This document shows positions 22,129 through 34,100 of a DNA stretch of 64,000 nucleotides, in pieces. Source of the DNA: Heliopora coerulea. Lineage: Eukaryota > Cnidaria > Anthozoa > Scleralcyonacea > Helioporidae. The DNA lies in contig JASJOG010000158.1 in the NCBI GenBank assembly GCA_030142905.1, positions 248,001-312,000 on the forward strand, given 5' to 3'. The position numbers and the translations under genes are program-made. The notes under the pieces are model-generated. The model was not told where the DNA came from. It searched no databases and worked only from the letters and a program-made list of their open reading frames with translations. How positions within the stretch are numbered: position 1 is the stretch's first letter; each line of letters opens with the position of its first letter.

Positions 22129-24280
22129 CACTGATCTCTAAATAAGACTGGATAGAGCAACTGGGCTCAAGAAGTGAAGCCGGAAGTCAAGGAGCGGCGG
22201 CCATATTGGAAGGACCCAACCAGGCCCCAAACAGTATGGCGTAAATAGGAGTTGTAGCGGTTAAACGGCATTTTTGCCAATTTCAGGGAGGTTGAGATGA
22301 CTTGACAACGAAATTAAGGTTCTTAATCTTATTTTAGTAATAAATAAGTATTCTAAATTTTTTTTGTTTCGTAAATGCTTTATTTTGCGAAATGCACTCG
22401 TCTGTATACTTGCTTCAAAATTCGTTTAAGGACTATCGAGTCTATAAGAGACTCTTGTGTATTTGTTTCTTTCTTTGTTTTTTAAGTAACCTTTATTATT
22501 TGCCGATTTTCTGTGATATGTTTTGCCAAAGTCCTGATTCATTTGTTGCTGATAAAACCCCAGGATGTATTAAACTGCACGGTTCCCGCTGATGCTGTAC
22601 ATTTGTTTGAACACTTGAATCAATATGTGGAAATCGAACTTGACCGTTTATTCGAAGAGTTCTAACATGAAACCTCATAGTGAGGTTTTCGTGGTCGTAA
22701 TTCAGTGAGATATTCTTGTATATGACTTGCCTTCACTGTCTTAAAGTTAATATGTTGATATGGATCCTAGATTTTACTGCTAAAGCCAGGTCAGCGACAC
22801 ATTGATAAACACCTTTTTAACAATCTCCACCTTTACACTACAGTAGTTTGAACATCTATTTCTCAGGTGATAGATGGGTTGACACATGTAACCTTTGCTT
22901 GATCACCTTAGTTGCTGTAGCTTAGTGGTTAGAGATTCCCACTAATAACCATGATGATAGGGTTCATTTGACTCAAGAAGTCATAAGCTTTCCAGTTTTT
23001 ACACAGAGTATGCTTGTATGTCTGTCTTTCTGGGTATATATTAAGTTTTACACCACAATTGACTCTACTGGTCTTCCATGGATAGGTGAACACTTACACA
23101 AATGCATGCAGTGACTGAGTAGGTTATCCAATATTACTGTAGATTAGATTTTGGTACTTACTGTTGCTGTTAGAGGACAAATTTAACTTTTTCTGATTTT
23201 ATATGAGAAAGGTTGGCTTTTGTTTCCTTCTCAAGACAACAATAATGAATTTTGCTGCAGTACATTGCTATGCACTTGATAAAGGCAAAAACATGACTTT
23301 AATCAACAGGAGAATGCACCATACCGCAGATTGAGCTCTGTGAACACTTTAAAGAAAAAACCTAGCTAATTTTCGTTTGACTTGGACCCAAAGTTCTCCC
23401 TCAACTCCAACTCACAAAACAGCTTCAAACATATTTCACATTGATTCACATGAATGATTTGATTACTGTACAAGTACAACAATACTGGTCAAGCTGTAAC
23501 TAGAAGCTATATCAAAAACGTGAAAAACATATTAAAAAACTTCATATTAAATCACAACAAACGGCTGTGAACTCAAGTTTACTACATGCACTAGTGCAAA
23601 CTAAATGCATGTATTGAACCTTTATAAGAGTACAGAACCCATCTTCTCTGATCAGCAAAATCTAGCAGTAAGTTGGTTTTGCATGGTTCATTCAGTAATT
23701 GATCCCGGCAAAAGAGTTAGTCAAAGTTTATTTTCGTCAAACGTTCATCGTCATTGATAGTCAGGAAATTGTTGAATTTGTTTGACAAATACAGTAATAT
23801 AAATAAAACCTCGAATACATACACTTGGTAAACCCGAGATCCGAAAAACAAAGACAAGACGAATACAGAAACGGTAATATCACCTCTTTATTGTTAAATC
23901 ACTGTCAAACTGTTAAAGTTACATAATGTTATCGGCAACTTTTTTCTTACTTAAGTCACATTTCTTCAAAGAGTTGACTGGCACCGGTCTTCGCTAGGGT
24001 AAAAATCATCGAATTTCTGCTGATTTTCAGTTACTCTGGCCACGTTTAAAGTTCTCCACTATCGAAAGACACATTTTATTGCTAAAAATGTAATGGTTAA
24101 CTGATTTTCGTTGAAATCACAACCATTAAGAGCGAAAATCATAGTACGGTAATAGCCCTATAACTACAAGTGGGTCCTTCCAATATGGCCGTCGTGAAAT
24201 ACTTAGCTTCACTTCCGGCTTCAATTTTCGCTGAGCAAGAGACTGGAGTTGCTCTATCCAGTCTTATTTAGTGGTCAGTG
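22129..24280. mobile_element. 2.15 kb non-autonomous element with 8-bp duplication
   Basis: Ends CACTGATCTCTAAATAAGAC and the complement CACTGACCACTAAATAAGAC are inverted repeats running about 75 bp, including GGCCATATTGGAAGGACCCA. The flanks are GTAGAATA at 22121-22128 and 24281-24288. The 8-bp duplication fits hAT or P superfamilies. The interior is AT-rich and noncoding; a tRNA-like stretch (TAGCTTAGTGGTTAGAG, 22918-22934) is the only feature seen. Confidence 0.78.
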
Positions 24281-24739
24281 GTAGAATACTGTTGTCACAA
24301 CTGGTACTCGCGCATGCATGATTGAATAAAATTATGCCTATTTTGTTCAGTTTCTCTTTGGCAATGATTGTTATGTTATGTTACGAAAATAAGAGCCTAA
24401 TTTAAAACTTCGCCATGATCAACTTATGAACGAACCGTATGAAAGAAGGTTCACGCAAACTAGTTAGCTATAGCGCAGTCGAGCCGTATTATGACAAGTT
24501 TTTGTACTTGTAAAGGAAAAACTTGTCATGTTTCCTTATTCACACGAGCAAGTAAGACATTTATAATTAAAAATTGTTAAAGGAAGTGAATAGTCTTTTT
24601 TTGCAACCAAGTGAAGTATTAGTCATTTTTATAGGTAGTGCTACTCTGGTTTGGTGGTCAGCGAAAGGTACATACAAGTTGCTTGAAAACATTTCTTAAT
24701 TAAAGACTAAAATAGAGTCATCAGATATTTCCTCTAGAT

Positions 24740-24985
24740 TTAGGGGTCACCGGATATCTCCCTGATAATTAAAAACTAAAACAGGGTCACTGGGTATCTC
24801 CCTTGGAATAAGGGTCGCCAGATATCTCCCAAAGATTACTGCTAAAACACGGTAATGACCGAGATAAAACCATAAACTAAGACTATGAAACTAAAACAGG
24901 GTCGCCGGGTATCTCCCTGAGAATTAATACTAAGCTGGGTCACCGGGTATCTCCCCTTATATAAGAGGTCACCGGATATCTTCCC
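24740..24985 (+). repeat. degenerate tandem repeat GGGTCACCGGGTATCTCCC
   Basis: About six to seven copies of GGGTCRCCGGRTATCTCCC separated by 10-25 bp of AT-rich spacer (AGAATTAATACTAA-like). An inverted copy pair occurs at 25450-25495. Function unknown; it may be a subterminal binding array. Confidence 0.6.
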
Positions 24986-25079
24986 AGAAATGTAAAGAAG
25001 GATAGAAGAACAGTAGAAAGCAAACCGAGAAAGAAAAGGAAAACACAAGTAATGTTTTCGAACAGCTAGAAGAATCTTT

Positions 25080-25455
25080 TTGTCTGGAAGTATTGACTAT
25101 GAGATTAGTCAATACTGTGTTTTTACCCAACGTTTCGACACTCACGTTACTGTGTCTTCATCAGAGGGTTAGAATCGTCTGAAGTCGTACCCGTATTTAT
25201 AGCACCGCTAGCGTTTTCATGTTTTTTAATAAGATATTTGTAGGCTTATGGAAATAGATTCCCATCATCTCCATTTATGGCGTAATCCGTGCTATTAATA
25301 TGCCACGCTTCCAAGCAAGTCCTTTGAAGATAGTGAGGATTACATGAGATAATAGAAGCATTGTTCCATTCAATTTCGTGGGATGTTTTGAAACTATGGT
25401 CTGCTAGAGCTGAGTTGGCTATCCGTTTTGCCGACTCAGCTCTAGCAGATCAGGG
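25080..25455 (-). pseudogene. Penelope-like element 3' end, second family
   Basis: The minus strand encodes ANSALADHSFKTSHEIEWNN, then CNPHYLQRTCLEAWHINS, which is the C-terminus of a PLE GIY-YIG endonuclease (xHxxxxxHxIDW and LEAWHI motifs), ending before 25240. A noncoding tail with a hammerhead-like core follows. It differs from the PLE at 18.4-27 kb. Confidence 0.75.
25133..25164 (-). ncRNA. hammerhead-ribozyme-like core
   Basis: The minus strand reads CTGATGA, then GACAC, a 10-nt loop and GTGTC, then GAAAC. This is the conserved CUGAUGA / stem II / GAAA core. Hammerhead ribozymes are known in the terminal regions of Penelope-like elements, and this lies just 3' of a PLE endonuclease fragment. 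The stems I and III are short and not certain. Confidence 0.6.
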
Positions 25456-26111
25456 AGATATCCGGCGACCCCTAAATCTAGGGGAAATATCCGGTGACTC
25501 TATTTTAGTCTTTAATTAAGAAATGCTTTCAAGCAATTGTATGTACCTTTCGCTGGCCACCAAACCAGAGTAGCACTACCTATAAAAATGACTAATTGTT
25601 AAAGGAAACTTGTTCGTGTAATTAAACTAAGCTGAAGCCTATAATCTCTCATCGTTATAGGCTAAGTACATACGGTTACCCCTGCAAACTTGGAAAAACC
25701 TCTGGCAACCAAGGTGACAAATAGCAAAAAAAACAAAACAAAAACAAACAAAACCCCCCAAATATAAACGTATTAACACTCCTTTAATTTTAGGAATAAT
25801 ATTGACTTGTCAAGATTCGCCACACGGCGTTGTTAACTGCAATTAATCGTAAGACGTTTCACGCGACATGCATGCATTACGCAATTACCAATTACCGCGG
25901 CGTCCAAAACAAAAAAGCTGAGTTGTTTTTGCAGAAAAGATATAATGATGGCCAAACAGTAATTTTCGAACAGCATTTGCAAGAAGAATATTTAAGTAGA
26001 CACTGAAACAAGTGCATGTTTTTGCCTCGGTATTTTTTTTTCCGAGGTAAACCAGAAAAATTTTAACTTACCTCGGCATTTGCCGAGTGCTGAGGCAGAC
26101 TACGAAGGCTG

Positions 26112-26965
26112 TTATTGGATTCTGCCATCAAAAAAACTTTCAATGTTTCCCGTTCGGACACTCTGAAATCACCACTGGAGCAAATTTCTACAGAAAAGGT
26201 TCCCTTAGTCCTTACTTTTCATCCCTTTCACTACAAAGTTAGAGACATCATCACTCGCAATTTTGGCATCTTAAAAAATGATGCCGAGACCTTGTCTATT
26301 TTCACCGATAATTCACTGGTTTGCTTTCGGCGCAACAAAAGCATTCGTGATTGTCTGGTACACAGCGCCCTTAAACAAAATTCATCATTACCAGCTGGCA
26401 CTTTTTCTTGTGGTCGAGCCCGCTGTAAGGCATGTGTTTTTTTTAGTAAAACCACCGCCATTTTTGAATCCAAATCCAAATTTACTATCCTGCGTAATTT
26501 CACATGCACTTCATCTAACTTCGTTTACTGCAGACCCTGCAGCAAATGCCATAAACTCTACATCGGTAAGACTGGCCGATATCTCTCTGACAGGTTTGCT
26601 GAACATCTTTGTTCCGTAAGAAACAAAGATGTTGACAAGTCTGTCACCCGACATTTCAATAGCGCTAACCATTCTATTTCGGACATGAAGGTTTTTGCTA
26701 TCTCATCTATCTCCGTTGGCAACAATAGCCGCAAGAGACAAGAAAGGCGTCTTGTTTTTAACCTAGGAATCACTCATCCCTTTGGACTCAACCAACGTTT
26801 TTCTATTATTTAACCCGTCATAAGTTTTTGTTAATTTCTATCATGGACAAATAATAACATCAGCTTCCCCTGCTGTTGTCCTTTTTTCTTACCACGTACA
26901 TATTTCCATTCCCCTGGGGACCCTGGGAGCTTAACCTAATACCAGTTTCCTGATCGTCGTTTAAA
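26112..26965 (+). pseudogene. Penelope-like element GIY-YIG endonuclease and 3' region
   Basis: Open frame to 26813: VPLVLTFHPFHYKVRDIITR, RARCKACVF, then FVYCRPCSKCHKLYIGKTGR (the GIY-YIG site with the PLE-specific cysteine pairs), DRFAEHL, VTRHFNSANHS and HPFGLNQRFS. The domain is uninterrupted here, although its RT half lies at 18.9-19.5 kb. The start is not an ATG because the frame continues from the RT. The noncoding 3' part pairs with 18410-18560. The enzyme nicks DNA to prime reverse transcription. Confidence 0.85.
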
Positions 26966-27654
26966 AATAGCAAATGTCTTCCAAGACGTTATCTAGTCAT
27001 GGATCTGTTTGTTTTTGTTACTCGCATTTCATTGGTTAACTTCTTATCACATGACTCGTTTTCATATAAAACCTAGTCTAGTTGCTACTCCTATTTCAGA
27101 ACACGTTTCTTTCCTAACTCAAGGCCTTTGCTCGAAAAGTTGATCTTCTTTAAGATCAGTTACGACAGTTATCAACCTTTTAACTTTTTACCTTATTTAT
27201 CACTATATACCCAATATTCTGTTCTTATATCACTTCAAAATTATTTGAAATCTCTGATTAAACGATTTTAACGGCCGACAACAGTCTTATTGTAGTGTTG
27301 GCCAAATAAGTAGTTGTTGGGAAAGTGAGCGTGGCAGATATGTTAGCTTTGTTGTTGACGATAACCTGAAGTCTGCTCTATCACACGCTTAAATACACCC
27401 ATCTTACTAATGCCAAAAGAATACTGTGTTATGATCTGTGGTATTTTATTATCCTGGCTCTCATGAACTCAAGTGACAACTCCTATGTGTTCTCATGTTA
27501 CAGCTTTGTTGTATCATTAACTAATTAGTCTGTTATTAATAATTTCGGGATATTAAGTGTCATATCATTACATACTGTAGTGAGGTGGGAAGCACATGAT
27601 GTTTCTAAATGTGAAAGATTCCTTCTGTGCCACATCCATGAAGTTAAAGAGCTT
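26966..27654. other. no recognisable gene (possible PLE tail)
   Basis: No coding signal. The first part may be the remaining 3' tail of the Penelope-like element. Confidence 0.35.
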
Positions 27655-28531
27655 CGATAGAGTAACTGGTGGGGGGCAGGGGGAGGGCGACATTCCCCCC
27701 CGGAGAAAATTTCGTCGGAAAAATTTACTCTGTCGGGAATAACCGAAATGGTTATTTCGTATTTTACTAGCTAGGTTTTATAGAAGTTCTTTTCAACAAA
27801 TTATTTATATTGCTCACGGTCTCGGTATTTAAAGATATACACCATAATGATATTTTAAAGATTGAACTAAATCGAATTGCCTTTCACCGGATTTTATGAG
27901 CCAGACGGCTCAGCTGCGTGCTCTTTTTCAGCAAAGTAGAATAAAACAGTGCGGTAACCGTGTTGATTTGTTTACAATACGCAAGTGATAGGTCTCACTT
28001 TTGGGATACCAGACACGCTGCAATCGAGAGAACTTTGGAAGTTTAATTTGATCAGCCAGTTTAATCGTTTAAGAAATCATAATACGGATAGATAATACTC
28101 GAATTCATAATTAAGAAATCAAATAATTAACGGCCCAAACAAAGAACCGCTCATTACCACATTTCTTAATTATAAACTCAAAAATAGACGATTGAGAGGC
28201 TATTTCATAAACACGTGTCTCGTCTTTTACCAGGATTTACAAATATTCGACAATAATAAAAAGCACTCGGCCTGCGGCCTGGTGATTTTCATTCTCCTCA
28301 CGGGTTTTACAAACGAGAAAGAACAGTGAAAATCACTTGGTCTAGGGCCTCGTGATTCTTATTGTTCTCTCGTGTTTTGATACTGTGATCAAACACTCGA
28401 ACTCGTTTTTGAAATAGGTTAAGGACAATAGATAATTCCAAGGATAATCAATCTTAAACATAATGTTATAAAGTTTGTCGGCAAAATTAGGTTTTCGCCC
28501 CCCTCGCAAAAAACCGCCAGTTACCCCACTG
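27655..28531. mobile_element. 877-bp hAT-like MITE
   Basis: Ends CGATAGAGTAACTGGTGG and, on the complement, CAGTGGGGTAACTGGCGG are imperfect inverted repeats followed by G-rich tracts. The flanks are AAGAGCTT at 27647-27654 and 28532-28539, an 8-bp duplication. The interior has inverted GTGATTTTCA/TGAAAATCAC blocks and no coding frame. Confidence 0.72.
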
Positions 28532-29467
28532 AAGAGCTTTGCTTTTCAGACAATCCATATAGAGAGAGATTCCAGGTTTACTTTAACCACATGACCCAAG
28601 ACACAGGTTCAACCAGTGTGAGTCAGGTTTCAAGATGTTGAAAGGTTGATATTTTATAAAGACCCAAGATGGGTCAATGTTGGCCAGCAGTGGTACAGTA
28701 AATGTACATTTGAATGTACAGTATATGCAAATGAACAATTGTACAACTGGGTCAGAACTGTCTGATACTGAATCAACAGAGAGTGTGCTAACATTTTCAT
28801 TCATAACCTTTGTCCTCATCCTCTTTAACCAATCTATTTCTATGTTGTTTGAAGGTCTCTTTGATCCTAAATTATCAATTTTAACACAAAGACACAAAGA
28901 ACATCACCACATGTTTTCATTTGTAGTGAACAATGATTTTTACCAACCCTTTTAAAGGTATCACACATTTTGCTGTTCATTACCAGAAAATTTACTGTCA
29001 GTAACAACATCAACTCCCCGTCCCTGAAAACAGGCCCATCCGTTTGCCAAATGGATACGTTCTCTTATTATAACCCTCCTCGGATATAACTTCCAAATTT
29101 TTATACCCACTTAGCACTTTTCCTAACTAACTATAAATCATCATCAGTCATACACATTCTGCTTTTCATCAGCAGTAAATTTTCTATCATTAACACCAAC
29201 CTCGAACTTATTATTGCAAAAATACATTGAATTGACATTCATTTACACCTTCCTCATGTTCAATTAAAATTTTTTGCATAAAAGTAACATTCATTAGCAT
29301 CGATAAGCAAACATTGGCATGAAAAGGCTTTCAATAGTGCCAGCAGGCAATCATTCTACTATTCATTGGGAAGGATAAAATTTCAGTTATATAAGATATT
29401 TGTCCAGTCTATTGCAGGGTCAATTTAAGGTTAGATGGGATTGCTACATGAATAAAAGATCTGGGAA

Positions 29468-29650
29468 TAAACAATAACAACAACGGTCGTTTTACGGCCG
29501 TTTTCCCTGCTTAAGCAGGGATTGGCCGGTTGCTCTACACAGCAGCCTTCTCCACCTCTCCCTATCCTTCACATCTTCCCTTTTCAACCCGCACTCTCTC
29601 ACGTCCTTTTCCACCGCCTGGCTCCATGTCATCCTCGGCCTTCCCCATCC
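29468..29650 (-). pseudogene. LINE 3' end
   Basis: The minus strand encodes GWGRPRMTWSQAVEKDVREC, GLKREDVKDRERWRRLL and CRATGQSLLKQGKRP before a stop, the standard C-terminal tail of many non-LTR retrotransposon RT proteins, followed by a GTTGTTGTTATTGTT simple-repeat tail as expected of a LINE 3' terminus. It is 5'-truncated at about 29645. Confidence 0.7.
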
Positions 29651-29696
29651 GAGAATAAAACTATCAAAATTTGTAAATAAACTGAATTTGGTTGGA

Positions 29697-29763
29697 CTGT
29701 TCAAACCTGTTTTATTTTACCAGTATATCGATGACTGCTTTCGCATTAATCACTTTGCTGACT
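29697..29763 (+). pseudogene. short Penelope-like RT scrap
   Basis: The plus strand reads KPVLFYQYIDDCFRINHFAD followed by a stop. YIDDC is the PLE RT active-site motif. Too short for more. Confidence 0.4.
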
Positions 29764-30539
29764 GAGTACTGCTCGGTTGAGCTATTTGGAGGATTGTTTG
29801 TTGGCACTATTTGTCATGATGTCGCGTAGACATCACGTGAACATCATCCAGCGGTTTTATATTTCAGTTCTCACCTGTTAGTTGCACAAGCTAATAGTTG
29901 TAAAATAAATCACAACACAAGCTAATTATTGTAAAATAAATCACAACACTATTGTGTGCTATTTAATGCAAATGGTTGCTTGTTGATGCTAATGAATGTT
30001 ACTTTTCATACAGAAAATTTTACTTGAACACGAGAAAAGCATAAATGAATGTTGATCCAATAAAATGAATATAATTTCACATTAATGAGTTTGAGGTTGG
30101 CATTAATGATAGTAAATTTTCTGATAATGAACAACAAAAGGTATACCAAAACTTTACCACATTCCTCTTTGGCAATTAATCACTGCGACTTGTCTTATTG
30201 ATCAGATACACTTAGTTATATTTCGTATGGGTGAAGGGAAGGGAGCAAGCCATCTTAAAATAGTCATGAACAGACTGCACATACAGTACACATGCCAAAA
30301 AATTCGTTAGGATTACTAATAAGAATTCCTATTATATTATGGCCTTGAATCCTCCAGGAATTCCCACTGGAATAGGATTTCCAATGCAAGATGACGTGCC
30401 CATTTCCAATGACATGAAATTGGGATCAAGACCTCATGAGTGAAACAATGTGTGTCGTGGAATGATAATCTGTAAAGCCTCACCAACTTCAAACATTTCA
30501 GTCAGGTTGGTTAGTGAACAGGTGTTATCCATTCAATAA

Positions 30540-30690
30540 ACATTTACTTTCCTTTTGACTCTGAAGATGACCGCCGCTAAGGCTGTGGAAACGTCAGTCA
30601 CTTCAACCAACAGTCTTTCTCAAGACTACACTAACCTGGACGATCAACTTCCTCAAACATGTCACAAAAAGTGATGTCACATACTCTTTC
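30540..30690 (+). repeat. Penelope-type 3' tail with degenerate hammerhead core
   Basis: CTCTGAAGATGACCGCCG and GTGGAAACGTCAGTCA, followed by CAACAGTC and CTCAAGACTAC, resemble the 3' tails of cnidarian PLEs, where a CTGATGA...GAAAC hammerhead core lies just after the endonuclease gene. Here CTGATGA reads CTGAAGATGA. No endonuclease frame precedes it. Confidence 0.4.
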
Positions 30691-30694
30691 CGTT

Positions 30695-31100
30695 TTTTTG
30701 GTTTTAGAGCAGGTAATTGGAACCACACTGGTGTTACAGCTGTGTAATTGTGATTTTCTAACGATTGGGAGTGAAATTGCAAATAATGGAACACACTTTT
30801 AGCCGGTGGTTATAGTAAGCGTGACATGACTATGCTAATGGTATGCAATGTAAAAATGAGTGAATGAGTTTCAGTTTTTAGTTTCATGATAAATCGTGGA
30901 GTACACATTTCTATTGTGCATGTGTATTGGTAATTACCACGAGTGGGATAAGGGAATTCAAAATCGACCACTTGGCCAAGGGGTTTTACCCACAGTTAGA
31001 CGGCTACAAAGTTGGCCATACAGTGTAGAGTTTAATAGAGAAGTATGTATAAATACAGAGAAAAAGAAAAAAAGATGCGTAACATTGTCTCGTGCATAGA
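30695..31100 (+). mobile_element. half copy of a foldback MITE
   Basis: Begins GGTTTTAGAGCAGGTAATTG and ends GATGCGTAACATTGTCTCGTG. It matches the right arm of the foldback MITE at 58778-59618 in inverse orientation, with the same ACTGGCCAC/GGGGTTTTAC blocks. Only one arm up to the palindromic centre is present. Confidence 0.65.
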
Positions 31101-34100
31101 TATCTTTGCCAGACATTGTTAAATAAATACACTAATTCTCATTCACATCAAAATGAATAAACAAGTAGATAAAATACATATATACCAATACCTTCAAAAG
31201 TTCATGCATTACTGTAAATCCATCATTTACTTTTCAGTTTAAATACATGTACAGGATTGCAGATTAACTTTTCTGTTATTCAATCAAGACACAGATAAAT
31301 CTTGGATGTATTTTTCTTGACATTAATTAATTTTTGACTGTTGTATTTATGTATTCTTTTTTCCACCAAAATAAAGTGGCAAATACCTAAAGTTCAGATC
31401 TTTAGTCACAGAAAATTTTAGTTCATACAGTATACATAACCAACAGGTAGTCAATTATATTTATAAAAATATCAAATCCTTACCATTATCTTCCATTTTT
31501 GTCCAGAAGGTAGAACCTTTACACTTTTGTCAGCACTATTTTACCTAAAATGCAGAATGTAATGAATTGTCATCGGAACGAAACATTTCAGGTTGTGGGT
31601 TTTAATAACCCAGAATATTAAATCATCACTTACATTAGATTAGAATAAGGTTTGATATTCATGGCAAATTAATTGTTAGTCATGGTGAGGACAGCTGAGC
31701 TTTAACTTGAGTACTTTTCTTTGTATGGTTTTGATGTTAGAATGAATGGTAATGAGAATCTCTAACCTTGAAAAAAGTTCAGTATTTTAAAATTGTCAGT
31801 TGCCATTAATCCATTTTGAAACTCCATTGTTTGTCATGTGCATGTGTGTCAGGCATAAACCAAGGCCTCTGTGTTCACTAGACATTTTAGCTAGTGGGTC
31901 TAGTTTTTGGTTTGTCAAATGGTTTTTCCTGACCATTAAAGTACTAATAACTAATTGTTCACCATTGACACTGCTGAGGGTGAAAGTAACTGTGCCTTAT
32001 CACTGCTAAATCTACAAGTATTGCTACTGAATCCCAAACAATAGAAGGTCCAGTTGTGCATCCACTATTGACTCAAAGTGGGTCATCTGTGTATGATTCT
32101 ATCAAATGTGCATGCACAACATGCATCATAAGCAATAAAATGAAGCTCTTTGACCTGTCTAGCTTATTTTTAGTATCTTACAATTGTCTGCTGAACATTT
32201 GAGTTCTCAGCTAAGCAGACATCAACTCACTCTGAGTCTCCTTAGATTGACAGCTACTGACCTACCACTCAAAAAGAGATACAATGATGAAATGCCACTT
32301 TGAAGCAGATCTACAGGACATTTAGAGCCCAAACCTCCAAACAGTTGAGAAATAACGAACCATACTTATCAAATGTTGTGCTTAAACTTTAATGCTCAGT
32401 ACTCATCTCTGCTATGAGAAAATCATCTGATGTTAGCCAGAGCAAAAAACTGAAGTGACCCCTTGCCCCTGAATGCGCAAAAATAAATATATTGCTGAAG
32501 AAAAAAAAGATCCTCAACTTTAGAACTATGATATTAGAAAGATGCATCAGCATCTAGAGTTTTATTGCTACAATACTTCCAAGGACAAATATACTGTATA
32601 TCTACATGTATTAACATAGAAATAAAACTGTCGTGTTTATAAGCTACCAGCATGTGCATAACTGAGTGAGCACCATGTATTGAGATGTTTTAATACTGGG
32701 ACTAATTTCCCTGTATTTCATTTAGCCACATGGAGAAAAAATTTAGCCACATTATATTCAAAACATTAAAACTGTCAACTTTTGTTTATTCAAATTGGTC
32801 ATCTTCGACAAAAATTTAAAATACTGGACTTTCATGACCCTTACGGCTGAACCAGTATTGCCTCCAGCTTGCCTCCACATGTTGAAGTACTGTAAACACA
32901 TGTTCGGTGTACTTAAGAGAATAAATCGAGCAGTTGCCGACCATTTAAATCAAGAGACCTCCTAGATGCAACCCGAAAATTGAGAGTATAAAAAGCTGTT
33001 ACTGATATCATGTTTTAAAACTTTGCTTATTTAATGAAAAATTTCTGTTAATGGATTGTACAGAAAGCTTTTGTGTTTTTGTTTTCTTGAAGTTCTTTCA
33101 CCAATGTGGCGAACATGGAGCAATTTTTCTTTGCCACAAGCAAAGATTATTCACTATTGGCAACTGTGGGGAGTTGACAGCACACACATACGGATTCTAA
33201 TTTCTTTATGGTGCTGAGTTTTAGAAGATTTATGCATTGTGCGGTTGCTTAGTCTTACATGAGGCCATTATGACTATGTGCACTTTTTAACATATTGGGA
33301 TTCCTATGAACGCGTCTCAACCTCGATATCAAACGGCAATATTGTTTTGTTTTGCTTTGTTTTTTTTAATACTTTATTGTCGAAAAAGTATACCTGACTG
33401 ACGATTATTGAATCAGCTTTTCATCTGCTCCTTAACCGGGGGCATAGAAGATGCCATATTATATTTGATTATTTGATTGCAACGGATTATTCAAGGCATA
33501 TTTCATTAGAAATAGTTTGCCGATTATTCTTTTTTCCTTCCATGACAAGGATTAACGCTAACTTATTTTCCCCCAGCCACTTTATTTAACATACACTATC
33601 AACGTCGCTTGGGTTTTGTCATTAAACACGTAAACATGCATTGCTGCCTACAAAGAAGGAAGTAGGCTCTGAACAGGTTCTTTGTTCGTGTGTTGGCGAA
33701 ACGGCCGTCAATACAGTTTCTTGGTGATCTGAATATCTACCGGACGTTTGGATTTCATGATATTCGTCGTGAGATAAGGTATACTGAATGGTATGATTTA
33801 GTTTCGCTTTACACAATCTAACACACAAAGGTATTTGCCTTATAAGCGCTCCAATTGGAGAGATGAGACTATGAAGATAGGATTTACTAGTACTTTGGAT
33901 CCCCTTGTCTGTTAAACCTTTAACAACCAACTATTTTTGAGATCTTTTAGCTCAAACCACTCAGTATGCGATTAGGCATACAATCCCTAGAAAAATGTTT
34001 CATATGAAAGACAACGGGACTATTCTGAGAGTTTATGGCAAAAAGTAACGTACCAAATCTCTTGGTAGGGCTCTGTGGAGACTCTGCTCCAGTGACTTTG

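Larger units (their letters stand above)
24618..25596. mobile_element. 0.98 kb inverted-repeat element with tandem repeats and PLE fragment
   Basis: Outer arms of about 150 bp pair, starting ATTAGTCATTTTTATAGGTA at the left and its complement ending at 25596; GGTTTGGTGGTCAGCGAAAGG and TTAATTAAAGACTAAAATAG are further paired blocks. The interior holds a tandem array (24740-24985) and a minus-strand Penelope 3' fragment (25080-25455). No target duplication was found. Confidence 0.65.
22007..26111. mobile_element. 4.1 kb composite DNA transposon, 5-bp duplication TTATT
   Basis: Ends CAGCCTTCGCA (22007) and TACGAAGGCTG (to 26111) are inverted repeats, with CTCGGCA/TGCCGAG boxes just inside. The flanks are TTATT at 22002-22006 and 26112-26116. 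Deleting this element and the ISL2EU-like one restores the Penelope frame (PYN-LLDSAIK). It contains two further elements and no transposase. The 5-bp duplication with CAG ends again suggests a hAT5-like family, inferred only. Confidence 0.75.
28950..30150. mobile_element. inverted-repeat element with retroelement scraps at its centre
   Basis: Left arm 29155-29325 pairs with right arm 29945-30145 (AAAAGTAACATTCATTAGCAT at 29280 against its complement near 29980; AGTAAATTTTCTATCATTAA against its complement near 30110). A second partial left-arm copy lies at 28960-29005. The centre holds a LINE 3' end and a short PLE RT scrap. Edges are approximate and no target duplication was identified. Confidence 0.55.

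Noticed and set aside
22912..22985. tRNA gene on the plus strand
   Set aside because: Box A-like TAGCTTAGTGGTTAGAG is good, but box B reads GGTTCATTTG and no cloverleaf closes; it sits inside a non-autonomous transposon.
24740..24985. CRISPR array
   Set aside because: Repeats are degenerate, spacers are short, AT-rich and similar to each other, and the genome is eukaryotic.
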